Below, piece by piece: positions 45,166-53,650 of a DNA stretch of 54,493 nucleotides (its first letter is position 1; each line of letters opens with the position of its first letter). The stretch is from contig CAYSLU010000026.1 in the NCBI GenBank assembly GCA_964431965.1, forward strand, positions 1 to 54,493, written 5' to 3'. Source of the DNA: CAYSLU01 sp964431965 (GTDB lineage Bacteria; Verrucomicrobiota; Kiritimatiellia; CAIKKV01; CAYSLU01). The notes under the pieces were generated by a model. The model was not told where the DNA came from. It ran no database searches and saw only the letters and a list, made by a program, of their open reading frames with translations. Position numbers and translations under genes: made by a program.

Positions 45166-45870
45166 CTACTCTGCAAAGACGATCCGCGCGTAGGCCTCGC
45201 GCAGGTGGAAGCTGCTCTTGGGGATGAGCGGATAGCAGGAGCACTCCTTGGCAGGCAGGTAGCGCGAGTAGTTGTAGCGGCCGACGAGGATGCGCCAGCG
45301 GCTGCCGGGGCCCCACGCATCGCCGTAGGCCGTCAGGTGCTTCACCGGAACGGCCATCTCCGCGGTCCAGCCGCGGTCGCGGTCGGTCCAGCGGTTGAGC
45401 GTGCCGTCCACCTTCGCCCCGACCTTCAGCCGGAAGCCTCGCTTGAAGCAGCTCGGAAGGCTGCCGCGGCCGCCGCCGGGGAAGAAGAATGTGGTCTGCC
45501 GCGCCGCCGGCGTGACGTACATCTCCCAGTACCAGGTCTGATCCTCCGGCCACAGGAACAGCTCGGCCACGTCACCCAGCGCGTAGTGGTGCAGGCCGTC
45601 CGCCTGGCCCTCGGCGACGACATCGGAGTCGTCGAAGTCCACGCCGAGGTAGAACCAGCAGCTGTCCCACGCCGCGCGGACGCGCCCGCCCTCTGTGACC
45701 GTGCGCCCGTTCGCGGCTACGTCGGCGGGCAGGGCCATGGCGTGGGCCGGCGCCTCGCGCCAGACGGGGTCGCGCAGCGAGCCGTCGATCCGCACCGGCC
45801 GGCGCGCATGCGCGGCGACGAGCGTGGGGATGGCGGGCGGCCGGGCTGCTACAGGCTTCTTCGGGCTCAT
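45166..45870 (-). CDS. CBM9-like carbohydrate-binding protein
   Basis: Encodes 234 residues, almost wholly one CBM9/CBM_6-like beta-sandwich: PVRIDGSLRDPVWREAPAHA near 26-45, SCWFYLGVDFDDSDV near 70-84, GDVAELFLWPEDQTWYWEMY near 98, RDRGWTAEMAVPVKHL and GSRWRILVGRYNYSRYLP. There is no signal peptide. Such stand-alone domains occur in PVC bacteria and may bind glycan or haem. It is convergent with the DUF255 gene across the family B repeat. Confidence 0.85.
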   Translation of the reverse strand: MSPKKPVAARPPAIPTLVAAHARRPVRIDGSLRDPVWREAPAHAMALPADVAANGRTVTEGGRVRAAWDSCWFYLGVDFDDSDVVAEGQADGLHHYALGDVAELFLWPEDQTWYWEMYVTPAARQTTFFFPGGGRGSLPSCFKRGFRLKVGAKVDGTLNRWTDRDRGWTAEMAVPVKHLTAYGDAWGPGSRWRILVGRYNYSRYLPAKECSCYPLIPKSSFHLREAYARIVFAE

Positions 45871-45942
45871 AATTCTCGTGGCTCCTCCGGTTTCGTTGCG
45901 TGGGCGGTTCGCTCCATGTCACGACCGCGCTGATCGGCCCGA

Positions 45943-46059
45943 TCAGTCGCCGCCGGGTCGCGCGCCTTCATCTACAGCCTTTCGCACTCTCGCGATCTCG
46001 GCCTTGGTGAGCGCACGGTTGAAGATCATCAGCTCATCCACATCCCCGACGGGAGGCAT
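45943..46059 (-). pseudogene. Remnant of a LamG/concanavalin-like domain gene
   Basis: The short frame encodes VGDVDELMIFNRALTKAEIA and about 15 further residues before a stop. This matches the last strand of LamG-type domains (consensus about GxIDExRIYNRALSxxEI). Nothing LamG-like precedes it: the upstream frame is only antisense to the aldo/keto reductase start. So only the C-terminal tip of a former larger extracellular protein remains. It could instead be a small independent peptide, but no ribosome-binding site supports that. Confidence 0.6.
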
Positions 46060-46168
46060 TCTCTCCCGATCGCGGGCGATGTCAACCGTTGGCCGATCGG
46101 AGGGGCTGTGATAGAAGATGCGGCGCGGTGGGCGGTCGGGCGGAGGCCCTCGCATCCAAGGAGGAGTC

Positions 46169-47164
46169 ATGCAACAGGTTGTGCTGGGTCGGACGGGACT
46201 GAAGGTCAGCCGCTTGTCGCTCGGGGGCCTGTTCGTGGCCTCGTTCGCGGCGGAGCTCGAGGAGGCGAAGCGGGCGGTGCGCCGCGCCGTCGAGCTCGGC
46301 GTCAACTACATTGATACCGCGCCCGGCTACGGCAACAGCGAGGAGGTGCTCGGCAAGGCGCTCGCGGGCGTTTCGGCGCCGATCATCCTTTCGACTAAGC
46401 TTGGCGGCAAGCCGGAGCCGTTCAAGCCGCAGGACCGCGACTGCCTGATGGCCTCGGTCGAGAACAGTCTGAAACTGCTCGGCCGCGAGCGGATCGACAT
46501 CCTGATGATTCACGAGCCGGACCGGCCCGGGCAGTACGACTGGTGGACCGACTGGCACGACCTGAAGGGGCCGGCGCTGGACGTTCTGCACGACCTCAAG
46601 CGGCAGGGCGTGATCGGGCATATCGGGCTCGGGGGCACGACGGTGCACGAGCTGACCTACCTCGTGAACTCCGGCCGGTTCGACGTGGTGCTGACGGCCT
46701 ACAACTACAGCATGCTCTGGCAGGAGTCCGGCGCGCACGTGATTCCGGCCGCCCGGCGCCAGAAGATGGGCGTGGTGGTCGGCTCGCCGCTCCAGCAGGG
46801 CGCGCTGGCGCGGAAATACGACGCGATCGAGGACCCGGGCGTGTACTGGCTTTCGCCGATGCGCCGCGAGCAGTTCCGCCGGATCTACCGGCTGGCCGAC
46901 GAGTGCGGCGTCACGGTGGCCGAGCTCGGGCTGCGCTTCGTGCTGTCGAACCCGGATGTGGACACCGTGCTGATGGGCGCGCGGTCCGTGGCCGAGGTCG
47001 AGCAGAACGTGGCGGCGGCGGAGAAGGGGCCGCTGCCGGCCGATGTGCTGCGGCGGATCAACGAGATCGCGGCCGAGGTGCCGTACCGGCCGTTCAACGA
47101 GCCGTTCGGGATCGGGTGGTTCCTGCCGAACGCGCGCGGGTATCGCGGCGCGGGGCGGGCGTAG
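46169..47164 (+). CDS. Aldo/keto reductase
   Basis: Encodes 331 residues; NAD(P)H-dependent reduction or oxidation of an aldehyde or sugar. The catalytic tetrad is visible: Asp49 and Tyr54 in YIDTAPGYGNSE, Lys77 in LSTKLGG and His115 in ILMIHEPD. The C-terminal cofactor loop is VLMGARSVAEVEQN. The ATG at 46169 has GGAGGAG just upstream and starts with VLGRTGLKVSRLSLGG, typical of this family. It precedes a Zn-dependent dehydrogenase by 9 nt, suggesting a shared sugar- or alcohol-oxidising pathway. Confidence 0.95.
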   Translation: MQQVVLGRTGLKVSRLSLGGLFVASFAAELEEAKRAVRRAVELGVNYIDTAPGYGNSEEVLGKALAGVSAPIILSTKLGGKPEPFKPQDRDCLMASVENSLKLLGRERIDILMIHEPDRPGQYDWWTDWHDLKGPALDVLHDLKRQGVIGHIGLGGTTVHELTYLVNSGRFDVVLTAYNYSMLWQESGAHVIPAARRQKMGVVVGSPLQQGALARKYDAIEDPGVYWLSPMRREQFRRIYRLADECGVTVAELGLRFVLSNPDVDTVLMGARSVAEVEQNVAAAEKGPLPADVLRRINEIAAEVPYRPFNEPFGIGWFLPNARGYRGAGRA

Positions 47165-47173
47165 ACGGGAGAC

Positions 47174-48211
47174 ATGCCCATGAAAGCCGCTGTCATCGAG
47201 AAGTTCGGGTCGATCGTCATCCGCGACATCCCGGAGCCGCGCATGGGCGAGTACGACGCGCGCTGCGAGCTCCTGTACGGCGCGACCTGCACCGGCACGG
47301 ACTCGCACATCATCGCCGGCGAGTTCCCCTGGATCTCGCCGCTGCCTACCGTGCTCGGCCACGAGAGCGTGGGGCGCGTGACGGCCGTCGGGAGCAAGGT
47401 TCGCAACTTTCGCGTGGGCGACCTCGTCACCCGCGTGGGCACCCCTCCGTGTCCGGAGCAGAACCTGTCGATCACATGGGGCGGCTTCGCCGAGATGGGG
47501 CTGGCGACGGATCACTGGGCCATGTGCGCCGACGGGCGCCCGGCGTCCGAGTGGGGCGGCAAGCGCGTGAATCAGGTGCTGCCGGCAGCGGTTGACCCGC
47601 GCGTGGCGCCGATGTTCACGACGTGGCGCGAGACGCTGTCCGCCGCGCTCCGCATGGGCATTGGCCCGGGCTCAGCGGTGCTGGTCGTCGGCTCCGGCGG
47701 CAACGGGCTGTCCTTCGCCGCGCACGCGCGCAACCTCGGAGCCGCCCGGGTGGCCATGGTCGGCGCGGCCCGCATGGAGAAGTCGGCCGCGGCTCAGGCC
47801 CTCACGACGGCCTACTTCGACTACCGGCGCGCGGACCTGTCGGACGCCGTGCGCGCGGCGTCCGGCGATGGGTTCGACTTCATCATCGACTCCGTCGGAC
47901 GCAGCGGCGTGGCTGACCAGGTGCTGCCGGGCCTGAAGGCAGGGGGAGTGTACGGGACGTACGGCATCGACGACTACGGCCGGATCCAGATCAACCCCGC
48001 GCGGGTGCGGGGGCCGTTCCGGATGCACGCGATGAGCTACGACGAGGCCGAAACGCACCAGCGGGTCTCGGAGTTCGTGCTGCAAGGCAAGCTGGATGCG
48101 GGACTGTGGTATGATATGAATCGCGCGTTTCCGCTGGCGGACATCGCCGCCGCCTTCGAGCACGTGCGGCGGCGCGAGTCGCCCAAGGCGCTGGTGCGGC
48201 TGGGGGGGTGA
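47174..48211 (+). CDS. Zinc-dependent medium-chain alcohol dehydrogenase
   Basis: Encodes 345 residues. Catalytic zinc ligands are Cys39 (ATCTGTDSH) and His63-Glu64 (LGHESVGRV). The usual four-Cys structural zinc lobe is absent. The NAD(P)-binding fold is VLVVGSGGNGLSFAAHARNL near 174-193. The ATG at 47174 follows GGGAGAC; ATG 47180 is in frame and gives the more family-like start MKAAVIEKFG. It probably acts on a polyol or sugar together with the aldo/keto reductase. A family A repeat starts directly after the stop. Confidence 0.93.
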   Translation: MPMKAAVIEKFGSIVIRDIPEPRMGEYDARCELLYGATCTGTDSHIIAGEFPWISPLPTVLGHESVGRVTAVGSKVRNFRVGDLVTRVGTPPCPEQNLSITWGGFAEMGLATDHWAMCADGRPASEWGGKRVNQVLPAAVDPRVAPMFTTWRETLSAALRMGIGPGSAVLVVGSGGNGLSFAAHARNLGAARVAMVGAARMEKSAAAQALTTAYFDYRRADLSDAVRAASGDGFDFIIDSVGRSGVADQVLPGLKAGGVYGTYGIDDYGRIQINPARVRGPFRMHAMSYDEAETHQRVSEFVLQGKLDAGLWYDMNRAFPLADIAAAFEHVRRRESPKALVRLGG

Positions 48212-48212
48212 G

Positions 48213-48307
48213 ACACCCACTCCCCGCTTCGCGGAACCCTCCAAGGAGGGGATTGACCCTGTCTGGATCCCCTCCGTGGGAGGGGTGCCCGCAGGGCGGG
48301 GTGGGTT
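48213..48307. repeat. Family A palindromic repeat, copy 5
   Basis: Left arm CACCCACTCCCCGCTTCGCG with ACCCTCCAAGGAGGGGATT; right arm ATCCCCTCCGTGGGAGGGG with TGCCCGCAGGGCGGGGTGGG. It begins 2 nt after the dehydrogenase stop codon and ends about 24 nt before the next ATG. Confidence 0.88.
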
Positions 48308-48330
48308 GGGTTCGCCGGACGGAACGAGAT

Positions 48331-49521
48331 ATGACTTCAACAACAGCCCACGACCAGTTCCTGTCGCTGCTCGCCACCGCCGTCCGTGACGGCACGCTGG
48401 TGAAGCTGACGTTCGGAGCCCCGGACGGGGCTGACGGCGCGGCGGCCCGCACGGTCTTCGTGCGGCCCGTGGCGCTGCGCGAGGGGCCGCACCTTTCGTT
48501 CGTATACCGGCACGACACGCGCGAGGAGACGAAGAACCTGGCGCCCGAGGACGGGATGCGCACGGCTGGCGAGCTGCTGGCCGCCTTCCGCGATGCGCAC
48601 CTGTACACGACGGCCTTGTCCGCCGAGCTCCGCCGTCGCGCCGGAGGGCGCGCGCGGCTGCGTACGGGTGCGCCCGCGCACGAGCATCCGCCGAGCTTGG
48701 AGCACGACCGCGCCAAGCGGCAGTGGGTTGATCCGGCCGCGCCGTGGCTGCGCGCGCTGGGCGTGACCGACGCGCGCGGCACGGTGCGCCGCGAGATGGC
48801 CGGCAAGTTCAGGCAGATCAGCCGGTACGTCGAGATCGTGGATCATCTGCTCGCGGACCTGCCCGGCGGGCCGCGCCCGCTGCGTGTTGTCGACATGGGG
48901 GCAGGGAAGGGCTACCTGACGTTCGCGCTTTACGATCACCTGAAGAGCTCGGGCTGGGGCGGGGGCGAGGTGCGAGGCGTGGAAGCCCGACCGGATCTGG
49001 CTCATGCGGCGAATCGGGCGGCCCGGGAGAATGGGCTGGACGGACTGAGTTTCGAGGCCGGCACGATCGAGAGCGCGCCGATCGAGAAGGTGGACGTGCT
49101 GATCGCGCTGCACGCATGCGACACGGCGACGGATGACGCGCTCGCCCGGGGTGTCCAGGCCGGGGCCGCCCTGATCCTGGCCGCGCCGTGCTGCCACAAG
49201 GAGCTGCGTCCGCGCCTTCGTCCGCCGGTCGTCCTGGCGCCGGCGCTGCGCCACGGCATCCTCCTCGAACGGCACGCGGAGTTTGTCACCGACGCCCTGC
49301 GCGCCGGCCTGCTCGAGTGGGCGGGGTACGACGCGCGGGTGTTCGAGTTCGTCGCGACCGAGCACACGCCGAAGAACCTGATGATCGCCGCCGTCCGTCG
49401 GGCCGGCGAGGGTGATCGGGCGGTGCGCGCGAGCGAAGTCCGTTCACTCGCATCTTTCTACGGCATCCGCGCACAGCGGCTGGCCGGGCGACTCGGACTC
49501 GAGCTCACGCCGTGCACCTGA
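48331..49521 (+). CDS. Methyltransf_32-type SAM methyltransferase
   Basis: Encodes 396 residues. An N-terminal region of about 170 residues precedes the class I fold: VVDMGAGKGYLTFALYDHL (motif I) near 188, VRGVEARPDLAHAANRAARE, then VLIALHACDTATDDALARGV near 252 and ILAAPCCHKELR near 278. The HACDTATD and CCHKEL blocks are diagnostic of the Methyltransf_32/METTL25-like family, whose eukaryotic members are linked to RNA. The ATG at 48331 is chosen since the upstream frame crosses the repeat. It overlaps the next gene by 10 bp. Confidence 0.88.
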   Translation: MTSTTAHDQFLSLLATAVRDGTLVKLTFGAPDGADGAAARTVFVRPVALREGPHLSFVYRHDTREETKNLAPEDGMRTAGELLAAFRDAHLYTTALSAELRRRAGGRARLRTGAPAHEHPPSLEHDRAKRQWVDPAAPWLRALGVTDARGTVRREMAGKFRQISRYVEIVDHLLADLPGGPRPLRVVDMGAGKGYLTFALYDHLKSSGWGGGEVRGVEARPDLAHAANRAARENGLDGLSFEAGTIESAPIEKVDVLIALHACDTATDDALARGVQAGAALILAAPCCHKELRPRLRPPVVLAPALRHGILLERHAEFVTDALRAGLLEWAGYDARVFEFVATEHTPKNLMIAAVRRAGEGDRAVRASEVRSLASFYGIRAQRLAGRLGLELTPCT

Positions 49522-50531
49522 CCTGGGAAACCGTCGACTGGGCCACGCTCGAGCGCCTGCGCGCGACTTTCCTCGCCGAGGCCGCGTCGGGGTGCGGATC
49601 GTACTGGCGGTCGCGCTCCGACCTGGCCAATTACGATTTCACATACGCCCAGCGCATCGCCTGGAAGTGGGACGCCGTGCTGGCCGAGCTGCGGGCTCGC
49701 GGCTGGCGGCCCGGCTCCGACGAGGTGCTGGACTGGGGGTGTGGCAGCGGCGTCGCGGGTCGTCAGGTTGTCGCTTTCCTCGGCGCGGACCGGACGAGCC
49801 TGCTGCGCGTATGGGACCGCTCCGAACTGGCGATGGACTATGCCCGCGAAGCGGCGCTAGCCGTGCATCCGACCATTCGAGTCGAGCCGGCGGCGCGCGC
49901 GTGGCTGGACGGAACCGATCCCGTCGGCGTGCTCGTCTTGAGCCACGTGCTCAACGAGCTATCCGGCGATGAGCAGGACCGGCTGGAGCGCCTCATTCGT
50001 CGCGCCACGGCCGTGTTGTGGGTCGAGCCCGGAACGCACTCGGTCAGCCACGATCTGATCGCCATGCGCGAGCGCCTGCGCGCCGAGTTCGCGATCGTGG
50101 CGCCGTGCCCGCACGACGCGCGCTGCGGCATGCTGGCGGCGGGCAACGAGCGGCACTGGTGTCACGGCTTCGCCGACTCGCGGCCGGGCATCATGGCCGA
50201 CTCGGGCTGGGCCGGCTTCAGCCGGCGCATGGGGATCGACCTGCGCCGTCTGCCGTATTCGTTCCTGGTGCTCGATCGGCCGCCGACCATTCCCGAGGCG
50301 GCCGGCGCGGCTCGCTCGCGCATCATCGGCGAGCCGCGCTTCTACACCGGCTACGCGAAGCTGCTCGGCTGCTCGGCCGACGGCGTCCGCGAACTCACGC
50401 TTCCGAAGCGGGTATCGCCCTCATTCTTCAAGCGGCTGAAGCGCGGCGAAGTCCAGCCGCCGCTGTGTCGGTGGGACGCAGAGGACGACCGAATCAGCGC
50501 GCTACACGAGGAGCCGGCGGAGGAGTCATGA
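49512..50531 (+). CDS. Rsm22/METTL17-like methyltransferase
   Basis: Encodes about 339 residues from a GTG overlapping the previous stop. YDFTYAQRIAWKWDAVLAEL near 37-56, VLDWGCGSGVAGRQVVAFLG near 73 (SAM motif I), LSHVLNELSGDEQDRL near 139 and VLWVEPGTHSVSHDLI are typical of Rsm22 proteins, which associate with the small ribosomal subunit. Cys residues in VAPCPHDARCGML and HWCHGF recall the Fe-S cluster of METTL17. The last 4 bases overlap the next sulfatase (ATGA). Catalytic activity is unproven for many homologues. Confidence 0.88.
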   Translation: MHLTWETVDWATLERLRATFLAEAASGCGSYWRSRSDLANYDFTYAQRIAWKWDAVLAELRARGWRPGSDEVLDWGCGSGVAGRQVVAFLGADRTSLLRVWDRSELAMDYAREAALAVHPTIRVEPAARAWLDGTDPVGVLVLSHVLNELSGDEQDRLERLIRRATAVLWVEPGTHSVSHDLIAMRERLRAEFAIVAPCPHDARCGMLAAGNERHWCHGFADSRPGIMADSGWAGFSRRMGIDLRRLPYSFLVLDRPPTIPEAAGAARSRIIGEPRFYTGYAKLLGCSADGVRELTLPKRVSPSFFKRLKRGEVQPPLCRWDAEDDRISALHEEPAEES

Positions 50532-51868
50532 GCGATCGGCCGAACGTCCTGTTCGTGTTCTCGGACCAGCAGAGGCCCGACACCATGGGCTGCTATGGGC
50601 AACGCCTGCCGGTGACTCCGAATCTTGATCGCCTCGCTTCCGAGGGGGTACGCTTCGACCGCGCGTTCACGTGCCAGCCTGTCTGCGGACCAGCGCGGGC
50701 GGCGCTCCAGACGGGCAAGTGGGCGACGCAGACGGGCTGCTTCCACAACGACATCGCGCTGCCGACGAGCGAACGGACCATGGCGCACCGTCTGTCAGAG
50801 GCCGGCTACGGCGTCGGATACGTCGGCAAGTGGCATCTGGCATCGACCGGCAAGGCGCAGAACTACCAGACGCGCGCCGTTCCGCCGCGGCTGCGCGGCG
50901 GATATCGCGACTTCTGGGTCGCGTCAGACGTGCTCGAGTTCACGTCGCACGGCTATGGAGGCCATCTGTTCGATGGGCGCGGACGCACGCGCGAGTTTCC
51001 TGCCTCGCGGTATCGAGCGGACGCGGTGACCGACTTCGCACTCGAGGGGCTGCGCGCGCTGGGGCGCGGCCGGCGCCCATTCTTCCTCTTCGTCTCGTAC
51101 ATCGAGCCGCACCACCAGAACGACCATAACCGCTTCGAGGGACCGCGCGGGTCGAAGCGGCGGTTCCGCGACTACGGCGTGCCGGGCGACCTGGCGGGCA
51201 CGGCCGGCGACTGGCGCGAGAACTATCCCGACTACCTCGGTTGCTGCCATGCGCTCGACCGGAGCTTCGGCCGCCTCCGGGCTGAGCTCGAGCGGACGGG
51301 GCAGTGGGAGAATACGCTTGTGATCTACACCAGCGATCACGGCAGCCACTTCCGGACGCGGAACCCCGAGTACAAGCGGTCGTGCCATGATGCGAGCATT
51401 CACGTCCCGATGATTGTGCGCGGGCCTGGGTTTCCGGCCGGCCGCGTCGAGCATGGCCTCGTGAGTCTGCTGGATCTCACGCCCACCGTGCTGCGGGCGG
51501 GGGGCGTGGAGCCGCCCGAACCGATGGCTGGCCGGGCGCTGCAGGATCTGGCGGCGGGCCGCGGGCGGCGGTGGCGAGATGCCGTGTACGTCCAGATCAG
51601 CGAGAGTCAGATTGGCCGCGCGATCCGGACCGATCAGTGGACCTACTCCGTCCGGGTCCCCGCCGAGAAGCCCGGGAGCGGATGGGAGCGTCCCGACAGC
51701 GCCGTTTATACGGAAGAGTGCCTGTACGACGTGCAGGCCGACCCGCACCAGAAGCGGAACCTCGTGGCCGATCCCCGTTACGCCGATGTGCGTCGCACCC
51801 TCCGGCGGAAGCTCAAGGCCTGCATGAAAGCCGCCGGCGAACGGCCCGCGACCATCCGTCCAGCGTGA
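50528..51868 (+). CDS. Type I sulfatase (Cys-type formylglycine)
   Basis: Encodes 446 residues. The SDQQRPDTMGCYG start and the maturation motif Cys53-Gly-Pro-Ala-Arg57 are intact, followed by LQTGKWATQTG. VGKWHLAS and the metal site VIYTSDHGSHF near 262 are present. It differs from the sulfatase at 6891 in its DQ instead of DD near the N-terminus, as in many PVC sulfatases, so it probably has a different substrate. The ATG at 50528 has GGAGT just upstream and overlaps the methyltransferase stop; the frame open to 50018 is the shadow of that gene. No signal peptide. Confidence 0.93.
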   Translation: MSDRPNVLFVFSDQQRPDTMGCYGQRLPVTPNLDRLASEGVRFDRAFTCQPVCGPARAALQTGKWATQTGCFHNDIALPTSERTMAHRLSEAGYGVGYVGKWHLASTGKAQNYQTRAVPPRLRGGYRDFWVASDVLEFTSHGYGGHLFDGRGRTREFPASRYRADAVTDFALEGLRALGRGRRPFFLFVSYIEPHHQNDHNRFEGPRGSKRRFRDYGVPGDLAGTAGDWRENYPDYLGCCHALDRSFGRLRAELERTGQWENTLVIYTSDHGSHFRTRNPEYKRSCHDASIHVPMIVRGPGFPAGRVEHGLVSLLDLTPTVLRAGGVEPPEPMAGRALQDLAAGRGRRWRDAVYVQISESQIGRAIRTDQWTYSVRVPAEKPGSGWERPDSAVYTEECLYDVQADPHQKRNLVADPRYADVRRTLRRKLKACMKAAGERPATIRPA

Positions 51869-52028
51869 GGAGGCGTTGATGGCTTCGGCCGGGCATGACG
51901 ATCATGAAGCACGCAGCGAGTCCGGTCAGCACGGCCGCCCCACCCAGACGGGCGAACGCGGGGCCGCTGGCGAGGCGGAATCGGCGCGGCATCTTCCGGT
52001 CGTTGCCTCTGTCGTCGGTGCGTCTCAT
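51813..52028 (-). CDS. Small membrane-helix protein (tentative)
   Basis: A 71-codon frame with one hydrophobic segment (FARLGGAAVLTGLAACFMIV) after a basic N-terminus (MRRTDDRGNDRKMPRRFRLA). It has an AAGG box 5 nt before the ATG and a promoter-like pair about 25 nt further upstream. It overlaps the end of the sulfatase gene by 56 bp on the opposite strand. No homologous family is recognised; the frame could be chance, since a plus-strand frame also crosses part of it. Confidence 0.3.
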   Translation of the reverse strand: MRRTDDRGNDRKMPRRFRLASGPAFARLGGAAVLTGLAACFMIVMPGRSHQRLLTLDGWSRAVRRRLSCRP

Positions 52029-52029
52029 A

Positions 52030-52081
52030 TTGCCTTCAGACGGTGATGCGGACACTATAGTCGCCTCTGTCGGAACGACAA
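52030..52081. promoter_or_regulatory. Overlapping divergent promoters on a palindromic -10 box
   Basis: The palindrome ACTATAGT (52054-52061) serves both strands. On the minus strand TTGTCG (52081-52076), a 16-nt spacer and TATAGT (52059-52054) face the small tentative gene. On the plus strand TTGCCT (52030-52035), a 17-nt spacer and CACTAT (52053-52058) face phhB. Confidence 0.45.
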
Positions 52082-52110
52082 GCCTGCGCGGAATGGGAGA
52101 GGGGTGAGCG

Positions 52111-52470
52111 ATGACGCCCAGTGATCTGGCCCGCAAGACGTGCGTTCCGTGCCGCGGCGGCGTGCCTCCGCTCACGGGGGCGGAGCTGACGGGGCTGGCT
52201 GCCCGGCTGGGCGGAAGCTGGCAGGTGGTCAACGGGCACCACCTGGAGAAGGAGTTCGCGTTTCGGGATTTCCGCGAGGCGCTTGCGTTCACCAACGCGG
52301 CGGGCGAGATAGCCGAGGGACAAGGGCACCACCCGGACATCCACCTCGCGTGGGGCAAGGTCCGCATCCAGGTGTGGACGCACAAGATCGACGGCCTGAC
52401 CGAGAGCGATTTCATCCTTGCGGCGAAGATCGAGGAGATTCCCCGCCCCCCGTCTCCCTCGCGCGGCTAG
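52111..52470 (+). CDS. phhB: Pterin-4a-carbinolamine dehydratase
   Basis: Encodes 119 residues. It recycles 4a-hydroxytetrahydropterin after aromatic amino-acid hydroxylation, and homologues can also serve other pterin or molybdopterin roles. The active-site block GQGHHPDIHLAWGKVRIQVW followed by THKIDGLTESDFILAAKI is diagnostic. The N-terminal LARKTCVPCRGGVPPLTG is typical of the bacterial group with a CxxC. A GAGAGGGGTGAG box precedes the ATG. No phenylalanine hydroxylase gene lies nearby. The ferritin-VIT1 gene starts 36 nt downstream. Confidence 0.95.
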   Translation: MTPSDLARKTCVPCRGGVPPLTGAELTGLAARLGGSWQVVNGHHLEKEFAFRDFREALAFTNAAGEIAEGQGHHPDIHLAWGKVRIQVWTHKIDGLTESDFILAAKIEEIPRPPSPSRG

Positions 52471-52506
52471 TCCTCTGTTCGGCGAACGAGTTCCGGAGGA
52501 AGCCGG

Positions 52507-53634
52507 TTGAGCACACGCGAAGACATCAAACGATGGACCGACAGCCTGCGGGCGGAGCGGGACGCCGTCGCGCTCTATGAGGCTCTGGCGGAGGCCGAGC
52601 CGCATCCGGACCTAGCCGGGCTGTACCGGCGGCTGGCGAAGACGGAGGGGAAGCACGCGGACCTGTGGTCGACCCGGCTGAAGGAGGCCGGCGTTCCGGT
52701 GCCGCCGCCGAGCATTGGATGGCGGTTTCGCGTGCTGGCCTGGCTGGCCCGGCGCTTCGGCCCCGGGCTGGTGCTTCCCACGCTCGTCGCGATCGAGAAG
52801 GGCGCCGGGGCCGGCTATGCGGGACAGCCGGGCACCGCTGAATCCGACATGGCTCGCGACGAGCGCTCCCACGCCCGGCTGTTCGGCCATCTCGCCCGCA
52901 CCAGCAGCGGCCTGGAGGGCAGCGCCGTGGCCCGCTTCGAAGGCCGGCACCGCTCGACCGGCGGCAACGCGCTTCGCGCGGGCGTGCTCGGAGCGAACGA
53001 CGGCCTCGTGTCGAACCTGAGCCTCGTCATGGGCGTGGCGGGCGCGGCCATGAGCTCCACGGCGATCCTGGTCACGGGCCTCGCCGGCCTCCTGGCCGGG
53101 GCGATCTCGATGGCGCTCGGCGAGTGGCTGTCGGTCCAGAGCTCGCGCGAGCTGTATGAGCGCCAGATGGACGTCGAGCGGCGCGAACTGGCCGAGGCGC
53201 CAGAGGAGGAGAAGGAGGAACTGGCGCTGATCTACCAGGCGAAGGGCGTCGCTCCGGCCGACGCGAGGCGCCTGGCCGACGACCTTCTGTCGAATCCCGG
53301 AACGGCGCTGGACACGCTGGTCCGGGAAGAGCTCGGAATCGATCCCGACGAACTGGGTGGCTCGGCTTGGGAGGCGGCGTTCACGTCGTTCCTGCTGTTC
53401 GCGGTTGGGGCCGTCATTCCGGTGGCGCCGTTCTTCTTCCTGACGGGTCCGGCCAGCATCGCCGTGAGCGCCGCGGCCAGCGCCGTCGGCCTGTTCGTCA
53501 TCGGCGCGGCGATCACGCTCGTCACGGGCCGCTCGATCGTGTGGTCCGGCCTCCGGCAGGTCATCTTCGGCCTGGCGGCCGCCGCGGTCACGTTCGGCAT
53601 CGGCCGCCTTGTCGGCGTGCATGTCGGGGGCTGA
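52507..53634 (+). CDS. Ferritin-like/VIT1 fusion iron transporter (MbfA type)
   Basis: Encodes 375 residues from a TTG with GGAGGA 6 nt upstream. Residues about 1-145 are a rubrerythrin-like diiron domain with Glu in AERDAVALYE, Glu-x-x-His in TEGKH, Glu in VAIEKGAG and Glu-x-x-His in DERSH, so all ligands are present. Residues about 155-375 are a VIT1/CCC1 transporter: RAGVLGANDGLVSNLSLVMG, GAISMALGEWLSVQSSREL and three further helices. MbfA-type proteins export iron or manganese from the cytosol. The final gene on this strand ends 16 nt before the convergent orn. Confidence 0.93.
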   Translation: MSTREDIKRWTDSLRAERDAVALYEALAEAEPHPDLAGLYRRLAKTEGKHADLWSTRLKEAGVPVPPPSIGWRFRVLAWLARRFGPGLVLPTLVAIEKGAGAGYAGQPGTAESDMARDERSHARLFGHLARTSSGLEGSAVARFEGRHRSTGGNALRAGVLGANDGLVSNLSLVMGVAGAAMSSTAILVTGLAGLLAGAISMALGEWLSVQSSRELYERQMDVERRELAEAPEEEKEELALIYQAKGVAPADARRLADDLLSNPGTALDTLVREELGIDPDELGGSAWEAAFTSFLLFAVGAVIPVAPFFFLTGPASIAVSAAASAVGLFVIGAAITLVTGRSIVWSGLRQVIFGLAAAAVTFGIGRLVGVHVGG

Positions 53635-53650
53635 TGGATGAGGGGCGCGT

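Noticed and set aside
51891..52050. A 55-codon plus-strand frame with a GAGGAGG box after the sulfatase
   Set aside because: Polar low-complexity product with no helix or motif; the GAGGAGG is close to the sulfatase stop and may be chance.
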